NCBI GenBank assembly: GCA_963737575.1
Contig: CAVTTJ010000011.1
Location: forward strand, 150,897 to 214,896
Source of the DNA: VRUE01 sp963737575
Lineage (GTDB): Bacteria; Actinomycetota; Thermoleophilia; Solirubrobacterales; 70-9
Length of the DNA: 64,000 bases
Reading direction: 5' to 3'
A program made the translations under genes and the position numbers. Positions 23,369 to 32,549 of this stretch are shown one piece after another. Each line of letters starts with the position of its first letter. Position 1 is the first letter of the stretch. A model generated the notes under the pieces. That model was not told the origin of the DNA. It worked only from the letters and a program-made list of their open reading frames with translations, and searched no databases.

Positions 23369-24937
23369 CTAACCTCGGTGTTTTGGTTTTTTCGGCTTGA
23401 GGACCTGGAAGTTGACCGTCTCGGTCCGTGAGACCTGACCGGCGGCGTCGGTCACCACCAGGCTGGCGCGGTACTTGCCCGGCTTCAGCTTGCGGCCGGC
23501 GACGCGCCCGTTGAACTCGATCGTGTTGTCGCCCGCGGTCACCGCCTGGCGGATTTCGCCGACCTTGCGGTAGGCGGTGCAGTTCTTCTTTTGGCCTTTT
23601 TTCGCCGCCACGCAGAGCTTTTTGCCTTTACGGGTCTTCTTCGTGCCCCTGAAGCGCTGTTCGATCGTCAGGACCGCCTGGCCGGCCTTGGTCGAGTGGA
23701 ACTTGAAGCTGGCGCTCTGGCCGGGGCGCAGATTGGGGCTGTCGATGCCGAACCCGCTGACGCCTGGCGGCGTCGTGTCGGTCGTCGTGGCGCCCGGTTC
23801 GGGCTGGGGGTCGAGCGGCACCACCCTGATCGGGCCGGAGATGCCCGCCGTCCAGACCGCAAAACCGTGGCCGTCGGCGCCGGCCGCCAGTTCGGGTTCG
23901 TAGAAGCCTTCGGAGCCGGCAAGTGTGCCCGCGGCGGAGAAGTTGGCGCCCGAGGGGTCGCTTACCGCGTAGCGGAGGCGACCGCCTTCGTAGAGCGTGG
24001 TCCAGACGACGTGGATCCGGCCGGAGGGGTCCTGGTAGCTGTCCGGCGCGCCGAGGCTGGCGTCGTCGATCGGGTTCGAGCCCTCGATGAAGGTTGCGCC
24101 GCCGAACGTGTTGGTGGTCGCGTCGAAGCGCCGCAGCCCGATATGGGTGTTCCCGGGGACGAAGTTGCGGTAGGTCAGGAAGACACCGTTGGGGCCGCTG
24201 TTCAGGGAGGTGTCGCTGTTTTCGGGCTCGGGAGCGGGCAGGGTCTTGTCGATTTCCCAGTTGGCGACGTTGTTGATGTTGGCGGCCGTGAGAGTGCTGC
24301 CTTTGTAGACGCCGTACTTGACGGCACCGAGGTCGTTGGTTGCGGCCACCAGCTTGTCGGTGCCCTGGACGCGGACGAGCTCGGGCCCGTAGACAAAGAG
24401 GCCGCCGGTCGCGTAGGTCACGCCCTGACCGAGGTCGGTGAGCGCCGCCTTCGCGTTCGCGCCATTGGTGCCGACGTAGATCGAGACGTCGTCGAGCCAG
24501 GCGCCCCTGCCGTTCGTTTCGGGCCCTGTCCCAATTTCTTCCGCCGGCCCGAAGCTGGCGCCGTTGTTCGTCGAGATCCAGCGATAGGTCCGGTTGAAGG
24601 TTTCGGTCGGGCACTCCCAGCAGCCGGCGACGATCACGACCTTTTCCGGGGCCGGTGCGAAGACCTGAGCCTTGCCGGCACGCTGCGCTTCGGTCGAGCC
24701 GGGGAAGCTGAGGATTTCGGTGCGATTGCAGCTCGTGGCCTCGGAGCTGACCCGGCAGTACCCGACCTGGGTGTTTTCGGCTTCGGTCTCCCAGGCGATG
24801 TGGCCGGTCCCATCGGACCCGATCGCGACGCTGGGGTCGGCGCCGGCGCCCGCGGTGAACGGGGTCGCCGCCTGCGCGCTGACTGGAAAGGCGAGGCAGG
24901 CGGTGGCGATCAGAAGGGAACGAATGAGCGGGCGCAT
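23369..24937 (-). CDS. Secreted sialidase-like beta-propeller protein
   Basis: A 522-aa exported protein. Signal peptide residues 1-23 (ending SAQA), a BNR/sialidase-type propeller to about residue 390 (RWISTNNGASFGPAEEIG resembles an Asp-box), a Thr/Pro linker, a C-terminal Ig-like domain with two cysteines and a KPKKPKHRG tail. Start ATG 24937 with GAGGAG 3 nt upstream, one of the few clear ribosome sites. I see no full set of sialidase catalytic residues, so binding rather than hydrolysis is as likely. Confidence 0.7.
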   Translation of the reverse strand: MRPLIRSLLIATACLAFPVSAQAATPFTAGAGADPSVAIGSDGTGHIAWETEAENTQVGYCRVSSEATSCNRTEILSFPGSTEAQRAGKAQVFAPAPEKVVIVAGCWECPTETFNRTYRWISTNNGASFGPAEEIGTGPETNGRGAWLDDVSIYVGTNGANAKAALTDLGQGVTYATGGLFVYGPELVRVQGTDKLVAATNDLGAVKYGVYKGSTLTAANINNVANWEIDKTLPAPEPENSDTSLNSGPNGVFLTYRNFVPGNTHIGLRRFDATTNTFGGATFIEGSNPIDDASLGAPDSYQDPSGRIHVVWTTLYEGGRLRYAVSDPSGANFSAAGTLAGSEGFYEPELAAGADGHGFAVWTAGISGPIRVVPLDPQPEPGATTTDTTPPGVSGFGIDSPNLRPGQSASFKFHSTKAGQAVLTIEQRFRGTKKTRKGKKLCVAAKKGQKKNCTAYRKVGEIRQAVTAGDNTIEFNGRVAGRKLKPGKYRASLVVTDAAGQVSRTETVNFQVLKPKKPKHRG

Positions 24938-25073
24938 GATCTCCTCGAGGTGTTTGCGGACGAGACCCCGAGCGTTTCAGAGTTCGTGGGCGCCCACGGC
25001 CGAGGGTGGACGGATTGCGACCAATTTCGGGGATTTCTTTCAGGCCGAATCTCCGGGGCGGGGGGCGATGCTC

Positions 25074-25946
25074 CTATTCGTCCAGGCCGAGTTTTGCCTT
25101 GACCAGCGAGGTGGCGTCGAACACCTCGCTCGTGGGAGGAGGCGAGATGTCGGGCTCGATGCCGAAGTCGTAGAGCTCGGCTTCGACTTCCATGGTTTGG
25201 CCGGGGTCCCCGCCTTCGGCGCCACCGGTTGGCACCACCTCGCGGATGCGGCGGACGATCCCGTTGCGGTCGACCCAGACCTCCACCGGGAACGTGGTCT
25301 GGCCGTTCAGGGAGGCGTGTTCGATCAGCTGCGCGGCGGCATAGTCCCCTTCGTTGCGAAGTTTGTCTTCGAGGAGACCCAGTTCGACGGTGGCGCGATA
25401 GTGGGTCGTCTCCGTACCGCGGACCGTTTCGCGGCCGAGATCCTTGACCGGCCCCCCGGTCGCTTCCAGCGACCGCAGCAATTCCTCGGTGTCGGCGCCG
25501 CCGGACAGCGCGGTGTTCGGATCCTGCCCTCCGAGAAAGGATTCGACGCCGATCCATTCCTTGCCTTCCGGCAGGTGACCGCTCAGCAGCGAGGACCTCG
25601 TGTAGACGGAGTCCCCGTCGGAGACCGTTTCGAGAGAGACATCGCGGCCGGCAATCGACATCGTCATGTTCATCTGGCCGCGCTGGGTTCGCCAGTTCAT
25701 TTCCCCCTGGCCCTTCGCCGTGAAGGCTCCGGCCCGTCCCGGCGCCGAGAAATGCATGCTCAGGTCCATCCTCGAGCCGGACATCGCCGAGGTCCGTTCC
25801 GCAGCCTCGGCGATCGGGTTCAGTTCGGCCTCGCCGCCGTGGCCGTGACTGATCGCGATGGCCACCAGCGCGATCAGGAGGACCGCGAGGCCGAGCACGA
25901 GCCGCAGCAGGCGGCGAGTGAGTTTGTCTTGATTTTCTTCCTGCAA
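25074..25946 (-). CDS. Membrane-anchored LppX/LolA-like protein
   Basis: A 290-aa protein with an N-terminal helix (residues 11-33, LRLVLGLAVLLIALVAIAI) and an extracytoplasmic beta-rich domain (MDLSMHFSAPG, TFPVEVWVDRNGIVRRI). The latter is the pattern of LppX/LprG-type and LolA-like proteins, which carry lipids across the envelope. There is no lipobox cysteine, so it is helix-anchored. Start TTG 25946 has GGGAG 4 nt upstream. It is divergent from korA. Lipid transport is inferred from fold only. Confidence 0.65.
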   Translation of the reverse strand: MQEENQDKLTRRLLRLVLGLAVLLIALVAIAISHGHGGEAELNPIAEAAERTSAMSGSRMDLSMHFSAPGRAGAFTAKGQGEMNWRTQRGQMNMTMSIAGRDVSLETVSDGDSVYTRSSLLSGHLPEGKEWIGVESFLGGQDPNTALSGGADTEELLRSLEATGGPVKDLGRETVRGTETTHYRATVELGLLEDKLRNEGDYAAAQLIEHASLNGQTTFPVEVWVDRNGIVRRIREVVPTGGAEGGDPGQTMEVEAELYDFGIEPDISPPPTSEVFDATSLVKAKLGLDE

Positions 25947-26077
25947 ATTCTCCCGGCCTATCGGCGCGTTCCGCCCATCGCTTTACCGAGGTCGGTTCGC
26001 ATCCGACAGATCAATAGTCTGACGAAGGCGGCGCGATTTCCTCCGGCGGGCGGCCCAGCGGGCCGAAGTATTAACTT

Positions 26078-27949
26078 GTGGGTATCGCCGGTCAGGGGGC
26101 CGGCTCGAAGGTGGCAACGACTGCAAAAAAGCAAGAGCGGGTCATAGTCAGGTTTGCTGGCGACTCTGGCGATGGCATGCAACTCGTCGGCGCCCGCTTC
26201 ACGGCCGCGACCGCCCTGTTCGGCAACGACCTCTCGACCCTTCCCGATTTCCCTGCCGAGATCAGGGCGCCCGCCGGGACGCCGCACGGTGTCTCCGCCT
26301 TTCAGATCCACTTCGCCTCGCGCGACATCCTCACGCCCGGCGACTACCCGAACACCCTGGTCGCGATGAACCCGGCGGCGCTCTCGGCCCACCTCGCGGC
26401 GCTGGAGCAGGGCGGCACGCTGATCGTCAACGAGGACGCCTTCACGAAGGCCAACCTCGCCAAGGCGGGCTACGACGACAGCCCGCTCGACGACAGCTCG
26501 CTCGACGGCTACCAGCTCTTCCGCGTCCCGATGACGACGCTGACCACGCGCGCGACCGACGACATCGAGGGCCTGAAGCCGGCCGAAGCACAGCGGACCA
26601 AGAACATCTTCGCCCTCGGCCTGATCTCGTGGATGTACGGGCGGCCGACGGAGTCGACGATCTCCTGGCTGGAGACGAAATTCGCCAAGCGCCCGGCCGT
26701 CCGCGACGCCAACATCGCCGCCTTCAAGGCCGGCTACAACTTTGGCGAGACGACCGAGATCGCCGCGACGCCGGTTGAGATCGAGCCCGCCCCGCTGGAG
26801 CCCGGTGAGTACCGCAACATCGACGGCACCCAGGCGATGGCGATCGGCCTGATCGCGGCGAGCGTTCGCAGCGGGCTGCAGATGTTCTTCGCCAGCTACC
26901 CGATCACCCCCGCCTCCGAGCTCCTGCACGCCCTCGCCAGCCGCGACCGCTTCGGCGTTCGCACGGTCCAGGCCGAGGACGAGCTCGCGGCTGCCAACAT
27001 GGCGCTGGGGGCTGCGTTTGCCGGCAAGCTCGGCGTGACCGCGACCAGCGGCCCCGGGATGGACCTCAAGGCCGAGACGATCGGGCTCGCGGCGATGGTC
27101 GAGCTGCCGATGGTGATCGTCGACGTCCAGCGGGCCGGGCCGTCGACCGGGATGCCGACCAAGACCGAGCAGGGCGACCTGTTGATGGCGATCCACGGCC
27201 GCCACGGCGAGAACCCGATCCCCGTCTTCGCCCCGGCAACCCCTGCCGACTGCTTCACGATGGCGGTCGAAGCCGTCCGCACCGCGGTCCGCTACCGGAC
27301 TCCGGTGATCCTCCTCGGCGATACCTTCCTCGCCAACTCCTCGGAGCCCTGGCGCATCCCCGACAGCGCCGAGCTGCCCGAGATCGATCCGAACTTCGCC
27401 GAGGCGCCGAACACGGGCGACGACTTCATGCCCTATCTCCGCGACGAGCGTGGCGCCCGGCCCTGGGCGATCCCCGGCACCCCCGGCCTCCAGCACCGCC
27501 TCGGCGGCCTCGAGAAGGAGGACGGGAGCGGCAACATCAGCTACGACCCGGTGAACCACGCGCTGATGACGGAGCTTCGCGCGGCAAAGCTCGAGAACCT
27601 CGCCGAGGAGCTCCCCCCGCTCGAGGTCGACGCCGACGACGGCGCCGAGCTGCTGGTGCTGGGATGGGGCTCGACCTACGGCGTGATCCGCGCCGCCGCC
27701 CGCCGCGTGCGCGAAAAGGACATCCCGATCGCGATCGCCCACCTGCGCCATGTGCACCCGCTTCCGGCCAACACCGGCGAGGTCGTCCGGCGCTACCCAA
27801 AGGTCCTGATCCCGGAGCTCAACAGTGGCCAGCTGCTGAGCATCATCCGCTCCGAGTTCGTCGTCGACGCGCTTGGCTTCAACAAGGTCGAGGGCCTGCC
27901 GATCCTCGCCGAAGAGATGGAACAGGCGATTCTGGAGGCGATTTCATGA
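26078..27949 (+). CDS. korA: 2-oxoacid:ferredoxin oxidoreductase, alpha subunit (KorA type, gamma-alpha fusion)
   Basis: A 623-aa subunit of the CoA-acylating 2-oxoglutarate (or related 2-oxoacid) ferredoxin oxidoreductase. The N-terminal gamma domain (RFAGDSGDGMQLVGARF, residues about 25-200) is fused to the pyrimidine-binding alpha domain (FASYPITPASELLHAL; EDELAAANMALGAAFAGKL). Fusion and length match KorA of actinobacteria. It ends in an ATGA overlap with korB. GTG 26078 follows a TATTAA box by 3 nt, so GTG 26111 could be the real start. The enzyme makes succinyl-CoA and reduced ferredoxin, or runs in reverse. Confidence 0.92.
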   Translation: MGIAGQGAGSKVATTAKKQERVIVRFAGDSGDGMQLVGARFTAATALFGNDLSTLPDFPAEIRAPAGTPHGVSAFQIHFASRDILTPGDYPNTLVAMNPAALSAHLAALEQGGTLIVNEDAFTKANLAKAGYDDSPLDDSSLDGYQLFRVPMTTLTTRATDDIEGLKPAEAQRTKNIFALGLISWMYGRPTESTISWLETKFAKRPAVRDANIAAFKAGYNFGETTEIAATPVEIEPAPLEPGEYRNIDGTQAMAIGLIAASVRSGLQMFFASYPITPASELLHALASRDRFGVRTVQAEDELAAANMALGAAFAGKLGVTATSGPGMDLKAETIGLAAMVELPMVIVDVQRAGPSTGMPTKTEQGDLLMAIHGRHGENPIPVFAPATPADCFTMAVEAVRTAVRYRTPVILLGDTFLANSSEPWRIPDSAELPEIDPNFAEAPNTGDDFMPYLRDERGARPWAIPGTPGLQHRLGGLEKEDGSGNISYDPVNHALMTELRAAKLENLAEELPPLEVDADDGAELLVLGWGSTYGVIRAAARRVREKDIPIAIAHLRHVHPLPANTGEVVRRYPKVLIPELNSGQLLSIIRSEFVVDALGFNKVEGLPILAEEMEQAILEAIS

Positions 27950-28998
27950 GTGAGAACGGGAGCAGCAACGGCGCCGGCGGCAACGGGAGCGCGCCCGCGG
28001 TCCTGGCCAAGGCAGACTTCCAGTCCGACCAGGAAACGCGCTGGTGCCCGGGCTGCGGCGACTATGCGATCCTCGCCAGCGTCCAGGCGCTGATGCCGGA
28101 GATCGGCGTGCCCCCCGAGCGCACTGTCTTCATCTCGGGGATCGGGTGCGCCGGCCGCTTCGTCTACTACATGGACACCTACGGGATGCACGGGATCCAC
28201 GGCCGGGCGCCGGCACTCGCGACGGGCATCGCGGCCTCGCGGGATGACCTCTCGGTCTGGGTCGTGACAGGCGACGGAGACTCGCTCTCGATCGGCGGCA
28301 ACCACCTGATCCATGCCCTGCGCCGCAACGTCCCGATCAAGATCCTCCTCTTCAACAACCAGATCTACGGCCTGACCAAGGGCCAGTACTCACCGACCAG
28401 CGAGAAGGGCAAGATCACCAAGTCGACCCCGTTCGGCTCCGAGGACCCGCCGTTCAACCCGCTGGCGCTGGCGCTCGGGGCCGAGGCTTCGTTCGTCGCC
28501 CGCACGGTCGACGTCGAGAAGAAGCACCTCGCCGCGACTCTGCGCGCCGCCGCCGGGCACGACGGCGCCGCCTTCATCGAGATCTACCAGAACTGCAACG
28601 TCTTCAACGACGGCGCCTTCGACGCCGTCCGCGGCAAGGGCGGCGCCCCGAACCAGATCCGCCTCGAGCACGGCGAGCCGATCCGGTTCGGCACCGACAA
28701 CGAGCGCGGCGTAGTCCGCGCCCCCGACGGCAGCCTGACCGTCGCCGACATCGCCGAGGTCGGCGAGTCGGCGCTCGTCATCCACGACGCCCACCTCGAT
28801 AACCAGAGCCACGCCGTCGCCCTGGCGCGCCTCTCCGAGCGGCCCAACGGGCCGACCCCGATCGGCGTCCTGCGCTCCGTCGACCGCCCGGTCTACGGCG
28901 CCGGCCGTCAGAGGGAGCTGAGCGAGGCGCACGCCGGGGCGTCGATGTCGGACGTCGAGAGCCTGCTGCACTCGGGCGACACTTGGACCGTGTCCTGA
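27946..28998 (+). CDS. korB: 2-oxoacid:ferredoxin oxidoreductase, beta subunit
   Basis: A 350-aa TPP-binding partner of KorA. The cysteine motif CPGCGDY is near residue 34, the TPP/Mg motif GDGDSLSIGGNH with a following FNNQIYGLTKGQ near 130-150, and the substrate segment CAGRF near 65. Translation is coupled to korA (ATGA). The subunit lacks its own ferredoxin-like domain, so a separate ferredoxin is required; none is encoded nearby. The Gly/Ser/Asn-rich first 20 residues are probably disordered. Confidence 0.92.
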   Translation: MSENGSSNGAGGNGSAPAVLAKADFQSDQETRWCPGCGDYAILASVQALMPEIGVPPERTVFISGIGCAGRFVYYMDTYGMHGIHGRAPALATGIAASRDDLSVWVVTGDGDSLSIGGNHLIHALRRNVPIKILLFNNQIYGLTKGQYSPTSEKGKITKSTPFGSEDPPFNPLALALGAEASFVARTVDVEKKHLAATLRAAAGHDGAAFIEIYQNCNVFNDGAFDAVRGKGGAPNQIRLEHGEPIRFGTDNERGVVRAPDGSLTVADIAEVGESALVIHDAHLDNQSHAVALARLSERPNGPTPIGVLRSVDRPVYGAGRQRELSEAHAGASMSDVESLLHSGDTWTVS

Positions 28999-29636
28999 GC
29001 CGCCTCCGGTTTCAGATCAGCGTTTCCCTCGACGGTTTCGTAGCGGGCCCCAAGCAGAGCGTCGAGGACCCGCTCGGAGAAGGAGGAGAGGCGCTTCACG
29101 AGTGGGTCCTCAAGCTCGAGGCCTGGCGCCGCCCCCACGGTCGCGAGGGCGGGGAGGTAAACGCCAGCACCGATGTCCTCGAGGAGGCGACTGCGAACGT
29201 GGGGGCAACGATCATGGGTCGGAACATGTTCGGCGGCGGCCCGGGGCCCTGGGGGGAGGACCCATGGGACGGGTGGTGGGGGGATAACCCACCGTTCCAC
29301 ACGCCGGTCTTCGTCCTCACCCATCACGAGCGCGAGCCGCTCGCACTGGAGGGCGGCACGACCTTCCACTTCGTCACTGACGGAATCGAGGCGGCACTCG
29401 AGCGGGCGACCGCCGCCGCCGGAGGGAAGGACGTCGCGATCGGAGGCGGCGCCGAGGCGATCCAGCAGTACCTCGCCGCCGGGCTCGTCGACGAGATGTG
29501 GCTCAACGTGGTCCCGATCCTGCTCGGCGCCGGCTCGCCGCTGTTCGGCGAGACGACCGCCGGCGCCGGCTTCGAGCAGGTCCGCGCGATCGAGGCCCCC
29601 GGCGTCGCCCACCTCAGGTATCGCCGGGCCGGCTGA
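28983..29636 (+). CDS. Dihydrofolate reductase/RibD C-terminal family reductase
   Basis: A 217-aa protein with the RibD_C signature near the N terminus (FQISVSLDGFVAGP), MGRNMFGGGPGPW in the middle and WLNVVPILLGAGSPLF near the end. Relatives reduce pyrimidine or folate-like substrates, but many are uncharacterised. The best start is TTG 28983, inside the last 16 bases of korB; no ATG or GTG exists before the conserved motif. It may be co-transcribed with korAB, although a metabolic link is not obvious. Confidence 0.8.
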   Translation: MDRVLSRLRFQISVSLDGFVAGPKQSVEDPLGEGGEALHEWVLKLEAWRRPHGREGGEVNASTDVLEEATANVGATIMGRNMFGGGPGPWGEDPWDGWWGDNPPFHTPVFVLTHHEREPLALEGGTTFHFVTDGIEAALERATAAAGGKDVAIGGGAEAIQQYLAAGLVDEMWLNVVPILLGAGSPLFGETTAGAGFEQVRAIEAPGVAHLRYRRAG

Positions 29637-29643
29637 CGCGGAG

Positions 29644-30240
29644 CTAGGGCTCGAGCCAGGTGCCGGTCGGGCCGAGATTGTGGAGCGGCGTCTGGCCGAC
29701 CAGGCGCTCGCAGCCCCAGGACTCGTGGATGTGTCCGCAGACCGCGAGCCGGGGCTGCTTCTCCTCGATCGTTTGCAGCAGCGCCGCGCTGCCGAAGTGA
29801 TCGCCGGCCCCGTTCGTGTCGCAGTGCCCCTGCGGCGGAGAGTGGAGGACGAGGACGGCATTCTCGGGACAGGGGGCGAGCCGCTCGGCGGCCGTCACCT
29901 CGTCGAGGTCGAAGCTCCAATCCCATGGGGTGACCGGGATGCCGGCGCCGAGCCCGAAGAACTCGACTCCGTCGATCTCTGTGCCTTCCCCGTGCAGCAC
30001 GGTCGCCGCGCTCCACCCGGATGCCGCCTCGCGCAGCGCGTCCTCGGTCTCGTTGTTGCCGGGGACGAGCAGCGTCGGGGCCGATATAGGGGCGAGCGCC
30101 TCGATCGTCTCGCCCAGGCCCTCGTGGATCGAGGCGAAGTCGCCGGCGCCGATCACGAGGTCGGCGTCCTCCGATTTCGCGACCAGTTGGGCGGCCTGGT
30201 CGAGATCGCGATGGAGGTCGCTGAAGGCGAGGATCCTCAC
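29644..30240 (-). CDS. Calcineurin-like metallophosphoesterase
   Basis: A 198-aa protein with all five metal-site blocks: FSDLH (residues 6-10), GAGDF, PGNNE, HSPP and GHIH. This fits the YfcE/MJ0936-like small phosphodiesterase group. It starts at GTG 30240, whose bases overlap the TGA of the Vps62-domain gene, so its translation depends on that gene. The natural substrate is unknown. Confidence 0.87.
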   Translation of the reverse strand: MRILAFSDLHRDLDQAAQLVAKSEDADLVIGAGDFASIHEGLGETIEALAPISAPTLLVPGNNETEDALREAASGWSAATVLHGEGTEIDGVEFFGLGAGIPVTPWDWSFDLDEVTAAERLAPCPENAVLVLHSPPQGHCDTNGAGDHFGSAALLQTIEEKQPRLAVCGHIHESWGCERLVGQTPLHNLGPTGTWLEP

Positions 30241-32204
30241 GGCTCGAAACCTAGCGGCTCGACGCTGGCTCGCGATGGTCTCAGCCGCTCCCGCCAGCGT
30301 CTGGCGGGCGCCCTTTCAGTGACCTGGAGATCGAAGTAGAGGAGCGTCTGCCCGATCGCGACGTAGGGGATCAGGAGCGCGAACACGACCGAGCCGATGA
30401 AGTTGATCAGCAGCAGCGGCAGCGTCGTGAAGATCAGTGCGAAGCCGAGGAAGGGGCCGACGACGACGCTGACGAGCCAGAAGAAGGCCGCGACCCGCAG
30501 CGTGTACCACCAGCGGCCGCGGACCAGGTCGGAGCTCCCTCGGAAAGAGTCCCGCAAACCGCGGTCCTCGAACAGGATCTGCTGCTGGACGAACAGCCAC
30601 CCGATGTACTTCCAGGCCGCGAACGGGATGCCGATGATCGTCAGCGCCATCAGCAGAAGCGCCGCCATCGCCAGCAGCTGGGCCCCGACGACCCGCCTGA
30701 AGCGTGCCCAGACACCGCGATATGCGCCGACGAAGCTCGTCGACCCGGTCCGCTCGAGCTCGCGGATCGCGACGATCACCGCCCCGGAGACGATCGCGCT
30801 GGCGAGCGGCTGGCCGACCCCGGTGATCAGTTCGCCAAGCGCGACGTGGAGCCCCGAGACCCCCGCCTTGTCGTCGAGCTGGCGGCCGCTGTCGCCGCCG
30901 GTGATCAGCCAGCTGAGCGCCGTTATCCCGCCGACGATCGGGATCGCGCTGAGGCCGAGCGCGCCAAACACCCGCCAGTGGCGGCGGTAGAGCCTGTCCG
31001 AGGTCCTGAGCAGCTGCCCGAACGCCCGCCGCTGGCGCAGCCGGGCGACGTCGACCGGCCGCCAGGTCGTCCGCCAGGCGACGAAGAGGATCAGCGCCAG
31101 GAAGAGGCCGGGGACCGCGTAGATGATCCACCGGTCCCGCTGCGAGCGGTTCATGAACGCGGTGACGTTGGCGACCGCGCCGCAGAACGCCCTCGAAACC
31201 GTCGGTCCCAGGATCGAGCCGATCGGCAGCCGCGGGCTGGTCGTCCGGATTTCTTCCATCCAGGTGAACGGCGCAAGCCAGCGGTCCTTCATCGCCGGCC
31301 CGGTTGGGCCGTTGTTGAATCCCTCCTCCTTCTGGCCCCAGTGGCCCGCGTAGGTGAGCCAGGCGAACGGGCTGTTGGGCCCCGGTTCGGTCGGGACCTG
31401 GATCGGCTTCACGTTGAGCCGGCGGTGGGGTTCGGCGGTGTTGTCGCATCCGACTCCGGACCCCTTGCGCCCGTTCTCGACGTAGATCGCCGCGTCGTAG
31501 AAGGTCGCGTGCGAGCCGGCCGCCGGATAGACGATCGGGTGGGTCCCTTCCTTCTCGACCTTGCCGCTTTCCCAGTCGGCCTTCTCGCCGCCCCCGTGCT
31601 GGAAGAGGCCGACTTCGCTCGGCCCTTCTTCCAGCGCTTCGGCGGGATCCGACGATTCGAAGGTGACCTGCATCCCCTCCCAATCGCCCTCGTGGAGGTC
31701 GTTGAACTGGTTGAAGTACCAGAAGAACCAGTACTGCACCGCGAGGCCTTCCCGGCCCTTCTCGCGGGCGATGTGGGCGTAGGTGACGGCCGGCGCTCGG
31801 CCCTCCTTCTTGAGCTTCTCGAAGTCCCTGGCGTAGACGCAGGTGTCGCCGAGCGGGTCGCCCGGGATGTTCAGGTAGAAGTCGTCGCCGAGCCCGGAGA
31901 GATCAGCCGCAGTCGGCGCCCTCTTGACCGGGTGCTCATTCCCATCGGGCCCCGTCTTTTCGAGCACGACGGCCGGGTTGCCGAGAACCGTGTCGACCGA
32001 GCTCGACTCGTACTGCTCCGCGGTCGTTTCGCAGGGAGGGTCCTGCTCGGCCCTGATTTCAAGCCGCGGCGAGTAGGTCTCGATCAGGCGCTCGGCCGCC
32101 GACCCTTCGCCGGGTTCGGCCGCAACAGCGGTGGCGGGTGGGCCCAGGGTCGCGGCGAGAGCCGCAAGGCCGAGAAGGAGGACGAGACGAGGCGGCCGCT
32201 TCAT
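30237..32204 (-). CDS. Vps62-domain exported region fused to a polytopic membrane region
   Basis: 655 aa. Signal peptide 1-29; an extracytoplasmic domain to about 345 with HEGDWEGMQVTFE, VGLFQHGGGEKADWE and HPIVYPAAGSHATFYD, which match the Vps62 family (DWE, then VVYPA-GSHA); then a helix at about 360-380 and five or six more helices to about 640. The combination of an outside Vps62 domain with a membrane region resembling glycerophosphoryl-diester-type or DUF membrane modules is unusual. TACGTT lies 6 nt before ATG 32204 (leaderless). It is coupled by GTGA to the phosphoesterase. Function unknown. Confidence 0.7.
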   Translation of the reverse strand: MKRPPRLVLLLGLAALAATLGPPATAVAAEPGEGSAAERLIETYSPRLEIRAEQDPPCETTAEQYESSSVDTVLGNPAVVLEKTGPDGNEHPVKRAPTAADLSGLGDDFYLNIPGDPLGDTCVYARDFEKLKKEGRAPAVTYAHIAREKGREGLAVQYWFFWYFNQFNDLHEGDWEGMQVTFESSDPAEALEEGPSEVGLFQHGGGEKADWESGKVEKEGTHPIVYPAAGSHATFYDAAIYVENGRKGSGVGCDNTAEPHRRLNVKPIQVPTEPGPNSPFAWLTYAGHWGQKEEGFNNGPTGPAMKDRWLAPFTWMEEIRTTSPRLPIGSILGPTVSRAFCGAVANVTAFMNRSQRDRWIIYAVPGLFLALILFVAWRTTWRPVDVARLRQRRAFGQLLRTSDRLYRRHWRVFGALGLSAIPIVGGITALSWLITGGDSGRQLDDKAGVSGLHVALGELITGVGQPLASAIVSGAVIVAIRELERTGSTSFVGAYRGVWARFRRVVGAQLLAMAALLLMALTIIGIPFAAWKYIGWLFVQQQILFEDRGLRDSFRGSSDLVRGRWWYTLRVAAFFWLVSVVVGPFLGFALIFTTLPLLLINFIGSVVFALLIPYVAIGQTLLYFDLQVTERAPARRWRERLRPSRASVEPLGFEP

Positions 32205-32375
32205 CGGGGCAACGTAGCCGCTCCGGTCGGGTGCGGTCGAGGTTGGGGGCGATGTCGGCGAGGCGGCCGCCAAAGGCGAACAGCGCCGAGAGCGTGAGCC
32301 CGTCCACCCGGTCCATTTCTGTCGTCGTGGCCTCGCTCCTGCCGGCGCCGGGCGCTGATAATCTCGCCCGCGCTC

Positions 32376-32549
32376 ATGCCCGGCGTCTTCTGGATAGGTT
32401 TCGGCCTCGCAGCCTTCGGGGTGCTGGTCGGCCTCTTCGTCGGCGCCCGCTCGCAGAGCACCGGAGTCCTCACCGGCCTCGCGATCGGCGCATTCCTCGG
32501 CCTGATGGCGGGCTTCCCGCTGCTGGCGATCGGCCTCTCGACCAGCTGA
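32376..32549 (+). CDS. Small 57-aa membrane protein
   Basis: ATG 32376 to TGA 32549. Two hydrophobic Gly-rich helices (WIGFGLAAFGVLVGLFVGA and LTGLAIGAFLGLMAGFPLLA) are joined by a short polar turn (RSQSTG), a hairpin topology with GxxxG packing. TAATCT (32359-32364) lies 11 nt upstream, giving a leader of a few nucleotides. The stop overlaps a CTG that may start the next membrane gene. Codon third positions are strongly GC, supporting coding. Family unknown. Confidence 0.55.
   Translation: MPGVFWIGFGLAAFGVLVGLFVGARSQSTGVLTGLAIGAFLGLMAGFPLLAIGLSTS

Noticed and set aside
25958..27757. 599-codon minus-strand open frame opposite korA
   Set aside because: Antisense shadow; the plus strand carries all KorA motifs.
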